From the NCBI RefSeq assembly GCF_001667035.1, contig NZ_LZIR01000029.1, forward strand, positions 1 to 63,293: a stretch of DNA of 63,293 nt. Reading direction: 5' to 3'. Under the pieces are notes generated by a model. The model made no database searches. It was not told the origin of the DNA and saw only the letters and a list, made by a program, of their open reading frames with translations. This document shows positions 17,108 to 24,734 of the stretch, piece after piece. Origin of the DNA: Mycobacterium sp. 852002-51057_SCH5723018 (GTDB lineage Bacteria; Actinomycetota; Actinomycetes; Mycobacteriales; Mycobacteriaceae). Within the stretch, counting starts at the first letter, position 1. Each line of letters opens with the position of its first letter. The position numbers and the translations under genes are program-made.

Positions 17108-17383
17108 TTACCAAGCGTGCATTTCTGGGCTGCGCGGGTTGGCCTCGGCGATCTTGCGACGCCTCCGGTTGCGACCCCACCCAAAGGGCCGTCGACACCT
17201 TCCGCTTTTCGCAATTACGCAGGCCCGCAACACTTCTGCCATTATCGCGGCTATGACTCCGCGTGGGTGCCGGGTTCCGTGCTGGGCGCCCGATTCGGGA
17301 GAACGATCCTTCTCCTCCGGATCGACCTTGGCCTCACCGGGCTTCCGTGGTTCCTTTGTACTACTAGACCACTGGCACAGCAA
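17108..17383 (-). CDS. Possible small basic protein, doubtful
   Basis: A 91-codon open frame ends just before the hairpin terminator at 17053-17095. The product is basic and Arg-rich near the end (GWGRNRRRRKIAEANPRSPE), with no membrane segment. A shorter version from an internal ATG (MAEVLRACVIAKSGRC) has 44 residues. Codon bias is weak and I recognise no family. Only its position, between Rv3661 and a matching terminator, supports it. Apart from this and the hairpin, the 429-base gap 17019-17447 shows nothing I can name. Confidence 0.2.
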   Translation of the reverse strand: MLCQWSSSTKEPRKPGEAKVDPEEKDRSPESGAQHGTRHPRGVIAAIMAEVLRACVIAKSGRCRRPFGWGRNRRRRKIAEANPRSPEMHAW

Positions 17384-17447
17384 GGCCTAATTGCGAAGCA
17401 AAATTTATTGCGCGAGCGGCAAGTTTGCTGGCCGCGGTGGCCGAAGT

Positions 17448-18305
17448 TTAGAAGGCGAAGCGCCGCAGCAACGAGTAGGTGACCGCCCCGGCGGCGAGCG
17501 CGCTGATGCCCACGGCGGCGGTCGTCGCGATCGCGGCACCCGACGGCGCCGGGATCCGGTCGCGCAGCGACACCGGCCGCGAGAACGTCAATACCGGCCA
17601 TCCGCGCTCGACGGCTTCTTTGCGCAAGCCGCGGTCGGGATTGACCACGCTCGGGTGGCCGACGGCCTCGAGCATCGGCAGGTCGGTGATCGAGTCGGAG
17701 TAGGCGTAGCAGTGCTCGAGCGGGTAGCCCTCCCGGGCGGCCAATTCGCGGATCGCTTGCACCTTGCCCTCGCCGTAGCAGTAGAACGCGACCTCGCCGG
17801 TGTACTTGCCGTCCTCGGCGACCATCCGGGTGGCCATCGCGTGGGTCGCGCCCAAAGCCCGGGCGATCGGCGCGACGATCTCTTCCCCGGACGCGGAGAC
17901 CACTACGACGTCACGGCCGCACAATTTATGGCCGGCGATCAGGTCGGCCGCCTCGGCGAAAACCAGCGGAGTGACGATGTCGTGCAGCGTCTCGTTGACA
18001 ATGGACTTGACCTGTTCCACGTCCCACCCGGTACACATGTTGGCCAAGTGGGTGCGCATCCGGTCCATCTGGTCATGATCGGCACCGGAGAGCAGAAAGA
18101 TGAACTGGGCGTAGCTGGACTTGAGCACGGCGCGGCGGTTGAGCAGTCCCTGGTCGAAGAACGGTTTGCTGAACGCCAGCGTGCTGGACTTGGCGATGAT
18201 CGTCTTGTCCAGGTCAAAGAAGGCGGCGGTACGGGCGCCGGGAGCGGCGGTTGCGGCTGCTTGCGGTGAGGTTTGCTGCCGCGCGGCCGGGTCGGAGACG
18301 GTCAC
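17448..18305 (-). CDS. HAD-family phosphatase, SerB-like, membrane-tailed (Rv3661-like)
   Basis: 285 residues from GTG 18305, which matches the N-terminus MTVSD of Rv3661 (287 residues). It is a HAD subfamily IB hydrolase. Motif I is FFDLDKTI with the two catalytic aspartates, motif II VVVSASGEE, and motif III with the Asp pair AYSDSITDLPML. A hydrophobic C-terminal segment (ATTAAVGISALAAGAVTYSL) suggests membrane attachment. Family members dephosphorylate phosphoserine or similar metabolites; the substrate here is unknown. It is divergent from the Ms1-like RNA and the Tad operon. Confidence 0.88.
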   Translation of the reverse strand: MTVSDPAARQQTSPQAAATAAPGARTAAFFDLDKTIIAKSSTLAFSKPFFDQGLLNRRAVLKSSYAQFIFLLSGADHDQMDRMRTHLANMCTGWDVEQVKSIVNETLHDIVTPLVFAEAADLIAGHKLCGRDVVVVSASGEEIVAPIARALGATHAMATRMVAEDGKYTGEVAFYCYGEGKVQAIRELAAREGYPLEHCYAYSDSITDLPMLEAVGHPSVVNPDRGLRKEAVERGWPVLTFSRPVSLRDRIPAPSGAAIATTAAVGISALAAGAVTYSLLRRFAF

Positions 18306-18433
18306 CGATCCAGCATAGGTCGGTATCGCGACGGCCCCGCCACGGTTGGGCGGGAAACACCGCGCCTCGCCGCTGAACAGAACATACCGTCGGTATTTTT
18401 CCCGCTCAACGCACTTTTCGTTCAACTAGCTAC

Positions 18434-18464
18434 TTGCGTTAGTGCGGACTGTCATGTGTATAGT
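18434..18464 (+). promoter_or_regulatory. SigA-type promoter
   Basis: TTGCGT (18434-18439) and TATAGT (18459-18464), spaced by 19 bases with a TG pair just before the -10, give the best sigma-70-type promoter I see in this window. Transcription would start near 18470 and run rightward into the structured region upstream of ssd. Confidence 0.6.
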
Positions 18465-18469
18465 AAGCA

Positions 18470-18770
18470 TTACTCGGCCTAGGCCGAGGGTGTATCAGCC
18501 CGACCCCCCGGGGCTGATACACGACGACCCTCGCCTCCTCCCCCCCTGGCGGGGGTCGTCCCTTTTCTGGGGTAAGTAATTTTCGGCGTTACGCCCTTGA
18601 GCGCGGCCCGCTGCGCGTTGCGGGAAAGCGCCATCCGTGTGCTGGCACAGTGCCCGGCGGACCCCTTTGTGCACACTCGCGTCTCTATCCACAAATCCGG
18701 CTTTGGGACTGGTGTGCCAAGGTCACGGCCCCGCAAGGTGGGTGGGTGACCGCCACCAGCCGCGAGAGAT
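18470..18770 (+). ncRNA. Probable Ms1/MTS2823 6S-like RNA
   Basis: In M. tuberculosis the abundant stationary-phase RNA MTS2823 (about 300 nt; Ms1 in M. smegmatis, which binds core RNA polymerase) lies between Rv3661 and Rv3660c. This window has a 440-base gap at exactly that place. It contains a strong promoter, a 16-bp palindrome CTCGGCCTAGGCCGAG (18473-18488) and a perfect 12-bp hairpin (18490-18501 with 18511-18522). The strand follows from the promoter and the 3' end is estimated from the known length, so it may reach the ssd start. I could not compare the sequence itself with a reference. Confidence 0.55.
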
Positions 18771-19843
18771 CAGCGGGCGCGTCGGGCGTGTTGGCGGTGC
18801 TGACGGACCCCGAGTTGCGCGACGAGTTAGACCGGGTGGCGGCCGCCGTCGGCGTCCGGGTTGTTCATGCCGGCGGGCCGGTCAGTCGGAAGGCATGGGC
18901 GGCAGCCGCGGCGGTGATGCTCGACGAGGCGGCGGCGGATCGGTGCGGTCGGGCGGCGCTGCCGCGGCGGGCTCACGTCATCGTGCTGACCGTCGCCGAA
19001 CCTGCGCCGGCGACGTGGGCGGCGGCCCTCGCCGTCGGCGCTCAACACGTGCTCAGGCTGCCCGAGCGAGAGCGCGACCTGATCGGCGCCCTCGCCGAGG
19101 CCGTCGAATCGGCGCGCGATGACGCTGCACGTGGTCACGTCGTCGCCGTCATCGGAGGCTGTGGCGGCGCTGGGGCGTCGTTGCTCGCCGTCGCGCTGGC
19201 GCACGCCGCCGCCGATGCGCTGTTGGTGGACCTCGACCCCTGGGGCGGTGGCATCGACTTGTTGGTGGGCAGCGAGACCACGCCGGGGGTGCGCTGGCCC
19301 GATCTGGCGCTGCAGGGTGGGCGGCTCAACTGGCCGGCCGTGCGCGAGGCGCTGCCACGCCACCGGGGCATCAGCCTGCTGTCCGGCACCCGGCGTAGCT
19401 ACGAGTTGGACGGCGCGCCGGTGGACGCGGTTGTCGACGCCGGACGCCGCGGCGGCGTCACCGTGGTCTGCGACGTGCCGCGTCGCCTCACCGATGCGAC
19501 GCAAACCGCGCTCGATGCCGCCGATCTCGTGGTGGTGGTCAGCCCGTGCGCGGTGCGGGCGTGCGCGGCGGCGGCGGCGATGGCTCCGGTGCTGGCCGCG
19601 ATCAACCCCAACCTCGGGTTGGTCGTTCGGGGTCCGTCGCCCGGGGGACTGCGGGCAGCCGAAGTCGCCGACATCACCGGCCTGCCGCTGTTGGCGTCCG
19701 TGAAGGCCGAGCCGCAACTTGCCGAGCAGTTGGAACGCGGCGGTCTGCGGTTCGGGCGGCGATCCGCGCTCGCGGTGGCGGCCGGGCGTGTGCTCGCGGT
19801 GCTGCCGAGCGCCGGTTCTTCGCAGAGCGGCAGGGCGGCGTGA
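18746..19843 (+). CDS. ssd: Ssd/CpaE-TadZ-like septum and pilus positioning protein
   Basis: 365 residues from GTG 18746, similar to Ssd (Rv3660c, about 350). The N-terminal receiver-like part (about 15-120) and C-terminal ParA/MinD-like domain resemble CpaE/TadZ, which localise Tad secretion systems. The expected deviant Walker A is GGCGGAGAS, without either lysine needed for ATP hydrolysis, so it is probably a pseudo-ATPase. In M. tuberculosis Ssd overexpression blocks septum formation. It overlaps cpaF by GTGA and opens the Tad operon. A frame open further upstream lies in the ncRNA and is not taken as coding. Confidence 0.88.
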   Translation: MTATSRERSAGASGVLAVLTDPELRDELDRVAAAVGVRVVHAGGPVSRKAWAAAAAVMLDEAAADRCGRAALPRRAHVIVLTVAEPAPATWAAALAVGAQHVLRLPERERDLIGALAEAVESARDDAARGHVVAVIGGCGGAGASLLAVALAHAAADALLVDLDPWGGGIDLLVGSETTPGVRWPDLALQGGRLNWPAVREALPRHRGISLLSGTRRSYELDGAPVDAVVDAGRRGGVTVVCDVPRRLTDATQTALDAADLVVVVSPCAVRACAAAAAMAPVLAAINPNLGLVVRGPSPGGLRAAEVADITGLPLLASVKAEPQLAEQLERGGLRFGRRSALAVAAGRVLAVLPSAGSSQSGRAA

Positions 19844-21003
19844 GCGGTTCACTGATCGAGCGGGTACGCGAGCGGCTGGCCTCCGAATCCGCCCCGCTGC
19901 GGCCCAGCTTGGTGGCGGACGCAATCCGTGCCGAGTCCGGCGGGGTGCTCGGCGACACCGAGGTGCTTGCCAACCTTCGGGCGCTGCAGACGGAGCTGAC
20001 CGGTGCCGGCATCCTCGAACCGCTGCTGGGCGCCGACGGCACCACCGACGTCTTGGTCACCGCGCCGGATGCGGTCTGGGTGGACGACGGTAATGGCCTA
20101 CGCCGCACCGGGATTCGTTTTGCCGACGAGGCGGCGGTGCGGCGGTTGGCGCAACGGCTGGCGCTGGCCGCCGGGCGCCGTCTCGACGACGCGCAGCCCT
20201 GGGTGGACGGCCAGCTGACGGGCGTCGGCGCCGGGGGGTGCGCGGTGCGGTTGCACGCGGTGCTGCCGCCCATCGCGGCCGGGGGAACGTGCCTGTCTCT
20301 GCGGGTGTTGCGTCCGGCGACGCAGGACTTGGCGGCCCTGACCGCGGCCGGCGCGATCGATCCCGGGGCCGCCGCGCTGGTCGCCGACATCATCGCTGCT
20401 CGGTTGGCGTTCCTGGTGTGCGGCGGGACCGGCGCCGGCAAGACGACCTTGCTCGCGGCGATGCTGGGCGCCGTGCCGGCGACGGAACGGATCGTGTGCG
20501 TCGAGGACGCCGCCGAGCTCGCCCCTCGTCATCCGCACCTGGTCAAGCTGGTCGCGCGGTGCCCCAACGTCGAAGGTGTCGGCGAGGTCGCGGTGCGCGA
20601 ACTCGTGCGACAGGCGTTGCGGATGCGGCCCGACCGCATCGTGGTCGGCGAGGTCCGCGGCGCCGAAGTGGTGGATCTGCTCGCGGCGCTGAACACCGGC
20701 CACGACGGCGGCGCCGGCACGGTGCATGCCAACAGTCCCAGAGAGGTTCCGGCCCGGCTGGAGGCGCTGGGCGCCCTGGGCGGTCTGGGTAGGGCCGCGC
20801 TGCATAGCCAACTCGCCGCGGCGGTCCAGGTATTGCTGCACGTGGCCCGGGACCGGACCGGTCGACGCCGGCTCGCCGAGATCGCCTTGCTCCGTCGAGT
20901 CGAGGGGCGTGTCGGCGCGATCACCGTGTGGCATGCCGACCGCGGCGCGACGGACGAGGCAAGCGAGCTGCGGCGCTTGTTGGACAGCCGGGTGCCGGCA
21001 TGA
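19840..21003 (+). CDS. cpaF: Tad/Flp pilus secretion ATPase CpaF/TadA
   Basis: 387 residues, type II/IV secretion ATPase (Rv3659c-like). Walker A GGTGAGKTT (residues 195-203), an Asp box around CVEDAAEL, a Walker B-like DRIVVGEVRG, and His box DGGAGTVHANSP are all intact. It forms a cytoplasmic hexamer that drives pilus assembly with TadB and TadC. GTG 19840 overlaps the ssd stop. The C-terminal stop overlaps the tadB ATG. Confidence 0.93.
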   Translation: MSGSLIERVRERLASESAPLRPSLVADAIRAESGGVLGDTEVLANLRALQTELTGAGILEPLLGADGTTDVLVTAPDAVWVDDGNGLRRTGIRFADEAAVRRLAQRLALAAGRRLDDAQPWVDGQLTGVGAGGCAVRLHAVLPPIAAGGTCLSLRVLRPATQDLAALTAAGAIDPGAAALVADIIAARLAFLVCGGTGAGKTTLLAAMLGAVPATERIVCVEDAAELAPRHPHLVKLVARCPNVEGVGEVAVRELVRQALRMRPDRIVVGEVRGAEVVDLLAALNTGHDGGAGTVHANSPREVPARLEALGALGGLGRAALHSQLAAAVQVLLHVARDRTGRRRLAEIALLRRVEGRVGAITVWHADRGATDEASELRRLLDSRVPA

Positions 21004-21791
21004 ACGGCGTTTCGGTTGGCGCACTGTTGTTATCGGCTGCGCTGGTGGTGTTTCCGTCGTCACCGCGGCGCCGGCTGGCGACGCTTGGTCGCGACCGGCG
21101 GCTGCCGAAGGGTGCGGCCGGCTGCGTCGCGACATGCGCCCTGGCGGCCGCCGCAGTGCTGCTGCCGTTGACGACGGTCCTGACCGTCGCTGTGGTGGGC
21201 GCAACGGTGGGCCTGCGTCACCGCCGCCGCCGCCGCATCCGGCGTGCGGTGGATGAGGGCCGCACGCTGGAAACCTCCCTCGATGTGTTGGTGGGCGAGT
21301 TGCGCGTGGGCGCTCATCCGGTGCGCGCCTTCGGCGTGGCCGCCGACGAGACCGGTGGGCCGGTTGGGGCTGCCCTGCGCGGCGTCGCGGCGCGGGCCAG
21401 ACTGGGCGCCGACGTCACGGCCGGCCTGCTCGTGGCGGCACGATCCTCGGCCCTGCCCGCCCATTGGGACCGGCTCGCCGTGTGCTGGCAGCTGGCCAGC
21501 GACCAGGGGCTGGCGATCGCCACCCTGATGCGCGCCGCGCAACGCGATATCGCTGAGCGGCAACGGTTTACCGCGCGCGTGTCGTCGAGCATGGCAGGGG
21601 CGCGCGCCACGGCGGCGATACTGGCGGGCCTGCCGGTGCTCGGCGTGCTGTTGGGTCAGCTGCTCGGGGCGCGGCCGCTGAGCTTCTTGCTGAGCGGGAG
21701 CGCGGGCGGATGGCTGTTGGCCATCGGATCGCTGCTGGCCTGCACCGGGCTGTTGTGGGCGGACCGGATCACCGATCGGCTGGCGGCGTGA
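21000..21791 (+). CDS. tadB: Tad pilus inner-membrane platform protein TadB
   Basis: 263 residues, close to Rv3658c (266). Two N-terminal hydrophobic segments lie around 3-18 and 42-64. A GspF/TadB cytoplasmic domain (ETSLDVLVGELRVGAHPVRA) follows, then two C-terminal membrane helices. ATG 21000 is coupled to cpaF (ATGA). Its stop is the first codon of a MIRU-type insertion that separates it from tadC. Confidence 0.9.
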   Translation: MNGVSVGALLLSAALVVFPSSPRRRLATLGRDRRLPKGAAGCVATCALAAAAVLLPLTTVLTVAVVGATVGLRHRRRRRIRRAVDEGRTLETSLDVLVGELRVGAHPVRAFGVAADETGGPVGAALRGVAARARLGADVTAGLLVAARSSALPAHWDRLAVCWQLASDQGLAIATLMRAAQRDIAERQRFTARVSSSMAGARATAAILAGLPVLGVLLGQLLGARPLSFLLSGSAGGWLLAIGSLLACTGLLWADRITDRLAA

Positions 21792-21873
21792 GCCGCGCGG
21801 CGACGATGCGGTGGGGGCACCCCCAGCCGCGCAGCGGCGAGGGGGACGAAGCGATGAGGAGAAGCGGCGCATG
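21789..21873 (+). repeat. MIRU-type interspersed repeat between tadB and tadC
   Basis: An 85-base insert runs from the tadB TGA to the tadC ATG. It contains GCGGCGACGATGC, the hairpin GTGGGGGCACCCCC, and GAAGCGATGAGGAGAAGCGG, the landmarks of mycobacterial MIRU elements. These sit between coupled genes and rebuild a stop at the left and a start at the right. Here the element also supplies the tadC ribosome site (AGGAG). Confidence 0.75.
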
Positions 21874-22458
21874 ACCACCGCGGCAGTGCTGCTGGCCATC
21901 GCGTTATGGATCGGCCCCGGCCCCTCGGCGGTGCGGGCGCGGGCGGGGCTGCGGGGTCGCGCGCACCGGCCGCCGCCGCCCCCGCCGGCCGGGGGCGCCG
22001 CCCCGCTGGCCGTCGCGTCCAGTCTCGACGTGCTGGCCGTCTGTCTGGAGGCGGGCATGGCGGTGTCGGCCGCCGCGGCGGCGACCGCCCCGTCCGCCCC
22101 ACCGAAGCTCGGCAGGGTGTTGCGTCGGGCCGCCGACCTGCTCGCGCTGGGCGCCGATCCGGCTGTCGCATGGTCGAACTCGCCGGACGCACCGCCGGTC
22201 GACGCGCACACCGAAGCGTTGCTGCGACTGGCGCGCCGGTCGGCGTCCTCGGGCGCGGCATTGGCTTGCGGTGTAGCCGAATTGGCCGACCAGTCTCGTC
22301 ATGAGGCCGCGCACGCGGCCACCGCGGCCGCCGAGCGCGCGGGGGTACTGATCGCCGGGCCGCTCGGGCTGTGCTTTTTGCCTGCGTTTGTGTGCCTGGG
22401 CATCGTCCCGGTGGTGGCGGGTCTGGCCCGCGATGTCTTGCAATCGGGCCTGCTGTGA
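21871..22458 (+). CDS. tadC: Tad pilus inner-membrane protein TadC
   Basis: 195 residues, similar to Rv3657c (191). An N-terminal hydrophobic segment, a proline-rich turn (HRPPPPPPAGG), and a GspF/TadC domain (SSLDVLAVCLEAGMAVSAAA) are followed by a C-terminal membrane helix (LCFLPAFVCLGIVPVVAGLA). Its start lies in the MIRU. It works with TadB as the assembly platform. It is followed 18 bases later by the pilin gene. Confidence 0.9.
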   Translation: MTTAAVLLAIALWIGPGPSAVRARAGLRGRAHRPPPPPPAGGAAPLAVASSLDVLAVCLEAGMAVSAAAAATAPSAPPKLGRVLRRAADLLALGADPAVAWSNSPDAPPVDAHTEALLRLARRSASSGAALACGVAELADQSRHEAAHAATAAAERAGVLIAGPLGLCFLPAFVCLGIVPVVAGLARDVLQSGLL

Positions 22459-22476
22459 AACGAAGGGAAGGTATTG

Positions 22477-22677
22477 ATGCACAACATGTTCCGCGGATTC
22501 CTGGCTCGCATGGCCGTCGTGGCGACCGACGAATCGGGCATGTCGACGGTCGAGTACGCCATCGGCACCATCGCGGCGGCCGCCTTCGGCGCGATCCTCT
22601 ATACCGTCGTCACCGGCGATTCCATCGTGTCGGCGCTGACCAACATCATCGGGCGCGCGCTCAACACCAAGGTCTAG
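22477..22677 (+). CDS. flp: Flp-type pilin
   Basis: 66-residue major pilin of the Tad system (Rv3656c-like). The class III leader ends in DESG, followed by MSTVEYAIGTIAAAAFGAIL: cleavage after Gly, Glu at +5 and Tyr at +6, then the hydrophobic core that builds the fibre. ATG 22477 has a GAAGGGAAGG ribosome site; an in-frame TTG lies one codon earlier. No prepilin peptidase is encoded in this window, so it must be elsewhere in the genome. Confidence 0.93.
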   Translation: MHNMFRGFLARMAVVATDESGMSTVEYAIGTIAAAAFGAILYTVVTGDSIVSALTNIIGRALNTKV

Positions 22678-23003
22678 CCGGCTGTGCCGGGGCGAGCACC
22701 GTCGAGGCGGCGCTGGCGATCGCCGCGCTTGTCGTGGTGCTGGTGCTGTGCGTGGCCGGTGTCACCGCGGTGTCGATGCAGGTGCGCTGTGTCGACGCCG
22801 CCCGTGAGGCGGCCAGGCTGGCCGCGCGCGGTGACGAACGTGTGGCGGTCGACACCGCGCGCCGCATCGCGCCCGCGCGGGCGCGGATCCGGATCGACCG
22901 CGACGGCGATTTCCTGGTGGCGACGGTCGTCGCGCGCTCAAAGCTCCTGCCCGCGTTGGACATCGCCGGCAGGGCGGTTTCGGCGGCCGAGCCTGGAGGA
23001 TGA
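22674..23003 (+). CDS. tadE: TadE-like minor pilin, start unresolved
   Basis: About 105 residues of TadE-like pseudopilin (Rv3655c-like). The processing motif is CAGASTVEAALAIAALVV, with Glu at +5 after the Gly, then a membrane helix and a small exported domain. There is no ATG, GTG or TTG in this frame between the middle of flp and the membrane helix. The frame is -1 relative to flp and overlaps its stop. A frameshift from flp, a rare start codon, or a one-base deletion are all possible. The coordinates give the conserved open stretch, not a proven start. Confidence 0.7.
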   Translation, partial: LAGCAGASTVEAALAIAALVVVLVLCVAGVTAVSMQVRCVDAAREAARLAARGDERVAVDTARRIAPARARIRIDRDGDFLVATVVARSKLLPALDIAGRAVSAAEPGG

Positions 23004-23019
23004 CCGCGGCTCGGCGACC

Positions 23020-23334
23020 GTGCTCGCGGCCGCGATGGTGGTGGTGTTGCTGTGGGTCACCGGCGCCGGTGCGTATCTCGGCTCGGCGGTGGTTGCGCGT
23101 CATCGCGCGCAGGCCGCCGCCGACTTGGCCGCGCTGGCCGCGGCGGCCTGGCTACCCTCCGGGGCCGCGGCGGCCTGCACGCGCGCGACAGCGGTGGCGC
23201 ACGAGATGCGCGTCGACGACGCCCAGTGCGCGGTGGATGACCTCGACGTTGTAGTCACCATTGAAGTGGCCGTGGCATTCGGCGCCGCCGCTCGCGCCGC
23301 CGCGCGCGCCGGGCCGGTCCAAGGCGGCGCCTAG
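23020..23334 (+). CDS. Second TadE-like protein of the helicase/secretion neighbourhood
   Basis: 104 residues from GTG 23020, or 99 from ATG 23035 (Rv3654c-like). A hydrophobic N-terminal helix (AAAMVVVLLWVTGAGAYLG) is followed by RHRAQAAADLAALAAAAWL, typical of TadE/TadG-like pilin neighbours found beside a DECH-box helicase. Conserved-looking residues DDRGSATV precede GTG 23020 in the same frame but have only a CTG as possible start. The ATGA that overlaps the tadE stop (23000) is in the wrong frame. Its stop overlaps the stop of the convergent Rv3651-like gene. Confidence 0.75.
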   Translation: MLAAAMVVVLLWVTGAGAYLGSAVVARHRAQAAADLAALAAAAWLPSGAAAACTRATAVAHEMRVDDAQCAVDDLDVVVTIEVAVAFGAAARAAARAGPVQGGA

Positions 23335-24368
23335 GTCGTCTCGTCTGAGGCTCGCGGCAGCCCGGCGGCGACGACTTCCTCGTCGGTCGGCAGTCGCAAG
23401 GACACCAGTCCGGCGAAGGTGTCCGGCTCGAGTTCCACCCTGTTGACCGTGACGTGCACCGGGACCCAATCGACGTCGTGGCCCCGCATGCGCAGCACCC
23501 GGCTGGTCGGCGCCTCCTCAAATTCTTTCGTCATTTCGGTCAACAGGTGTTCGTCGTCCGGATGAACCTTCGGCCTGTCGGCCCTTCCGCCCCGCCAGTC
23601 ATAGAAGCTGCACGGCTCGTCGAGCCATTTCAGTAACGTCCAGCTCTTGAGGTCGACGAGCGCGCGGTGGACCCCGGCCTGGGCCAGCCCGTTGAGGATC
23701 CGTTGCGCCAGATCGTCCGTCGACACCGGTGGCCCCTTGAGCTCGGTGCGCCAGTTCATCGCTCGGGCCACCAGGTGATCCCGGCCGTCGGGTCCCGATT
23801 CCAAACCGGTGCGTGCGACGAAACCTATCCGAATGGGGTGTCCCTGCCAGTCGGTGACATCCCATGTGCTGCAAAGGGTTTGGTCGGGCTTGGCCTTGAC
23901 GGCCATGGCCAGCACCTTGGCTTCATTCGGGTTGAGTTCGCGCGACGGTAGGTCCTCGGCGAAGGCCCTTCCGAAGGTCACTTCGGCGTCGGGATTCTTG
24001 CCGCTGTTGGTCAGCGACTCCCGGGTATCGGTGGCCACGCCAAGGGTGAGGTCCCACTTCAGCGGCCCCGGGACGGGCCGCTCGGCCGGTTCGGCGTCGG
24101 CGGGGCCGGTCCACACGTGCACGCCGTGGATGTAACCGTCGGACATCACCACCGGCTCGGTGCGGATCACGCGGTCACGCTTGGTGGTGATGCTGGTCAG
24201 GCTCTGGCCGCTCTGAACCGTCTCGGCGATCGCGGTCCGGACCGCGGCCAGATGCGGACTGCGGCGCAGGAACGTCGTGATCGGGACGAGGTTCTTGAGT
24301 TGCCGTCCCTGCGCCACTACGGCGGGCTCGCCCCCTAGCGTCTCCACGAGCAACCAGTCGTGGGCCAT
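23331..24368 (-). CDS. PAS-containing conserved mycobacterial protein (Rv3651-like)
   Basis: 345 residues, the same length as Rv3651. The M. tuberculosis structure shows a central PAS domain between flanking domains, suggesting a cytoplasmic sensor; its ligand and output are unknown. MAHDWLLVETLGGEPAVVA begins the protein. No membrane segment or catalytic motif is visible. In M. tuberculosis two PE_PGRS genes separate it from Rv3654c; here it abuts the Tad operon tail to tail. Confidence 0.85.
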   Translation of the reverse strand: MAHDWLLVETLGGEPAVVAQGRQLKNLVPITTFLRRSPHLAAVRTAIAETVQSGQSLTSITTKRDRVIRTEPVVMSDGYIHGVHVWTGPADAEPAERPVPGPLKWDLTLGVATDTRESLTNSGKNPDAEVTFGRAFAEDLPSRELNPNEAKVLAMAVKAKPDQTLCSTWDVTDWQGHPIRIGFVARTGLESGPDGRDHLVARAMNWRTELKGPPVSTDDLAQRILNGLAQAGVHRALVDLKSWTLLKWLDEPCSFYDWRGGRADRPKVHPDDEHLLTEMTKEFEEAPTSRVLRMRGHDVDWVPVHVTVNRVELEPDTFAGLVSLRLPTDEEVVAAGLPRASDETT

Positions 24369-24734
24369 GGGAGCATTTTACGGCGGTGCGATGGCCGGCT
24401 GAGCCGCGCCACTCCTGGCGCCTAGCCCACCCCGTGGCCGGGATCATGAATGGTTTGCGTTTCCGCCCATTTGTCGGCCTGGACGGTGGTACGTTTGCAT
24501 TTCTTCAGCAGCGAGGAACCGGCGCCTGTCACGACGCAGTCCGTGGAGGTCGACCGTTCGAGGGGTCGGTCGCCGTCCTCGGATTGCCGAGCATGGCTTC
24601 CGCGCTGCGGTGGCTGGGCCTATGCGCAACCCCGTTCAGGCCCAGCAGGCGGCCGGGGTCAGAGGCGTCGCCGTTGCCACCCCGGTGGCCGCTCGGCTTA
24701 CGACCGCCGTTCCAGCCGCTACAAGCGCGCTGGT
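24369..24734. other. Gene-free stretch between Rv3651-like and helicase genes
   Basis: These 366 bases hold no frame with a believable start, codon bias and family resemblance. A PE gene (PE33) occupies this site in M. tuberculosis, but I see no PE motif here. The part around 24445-24510 is lower in GC than its surroundings. No repeat or strong hairpin was noticed. Confidence 0.5.
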
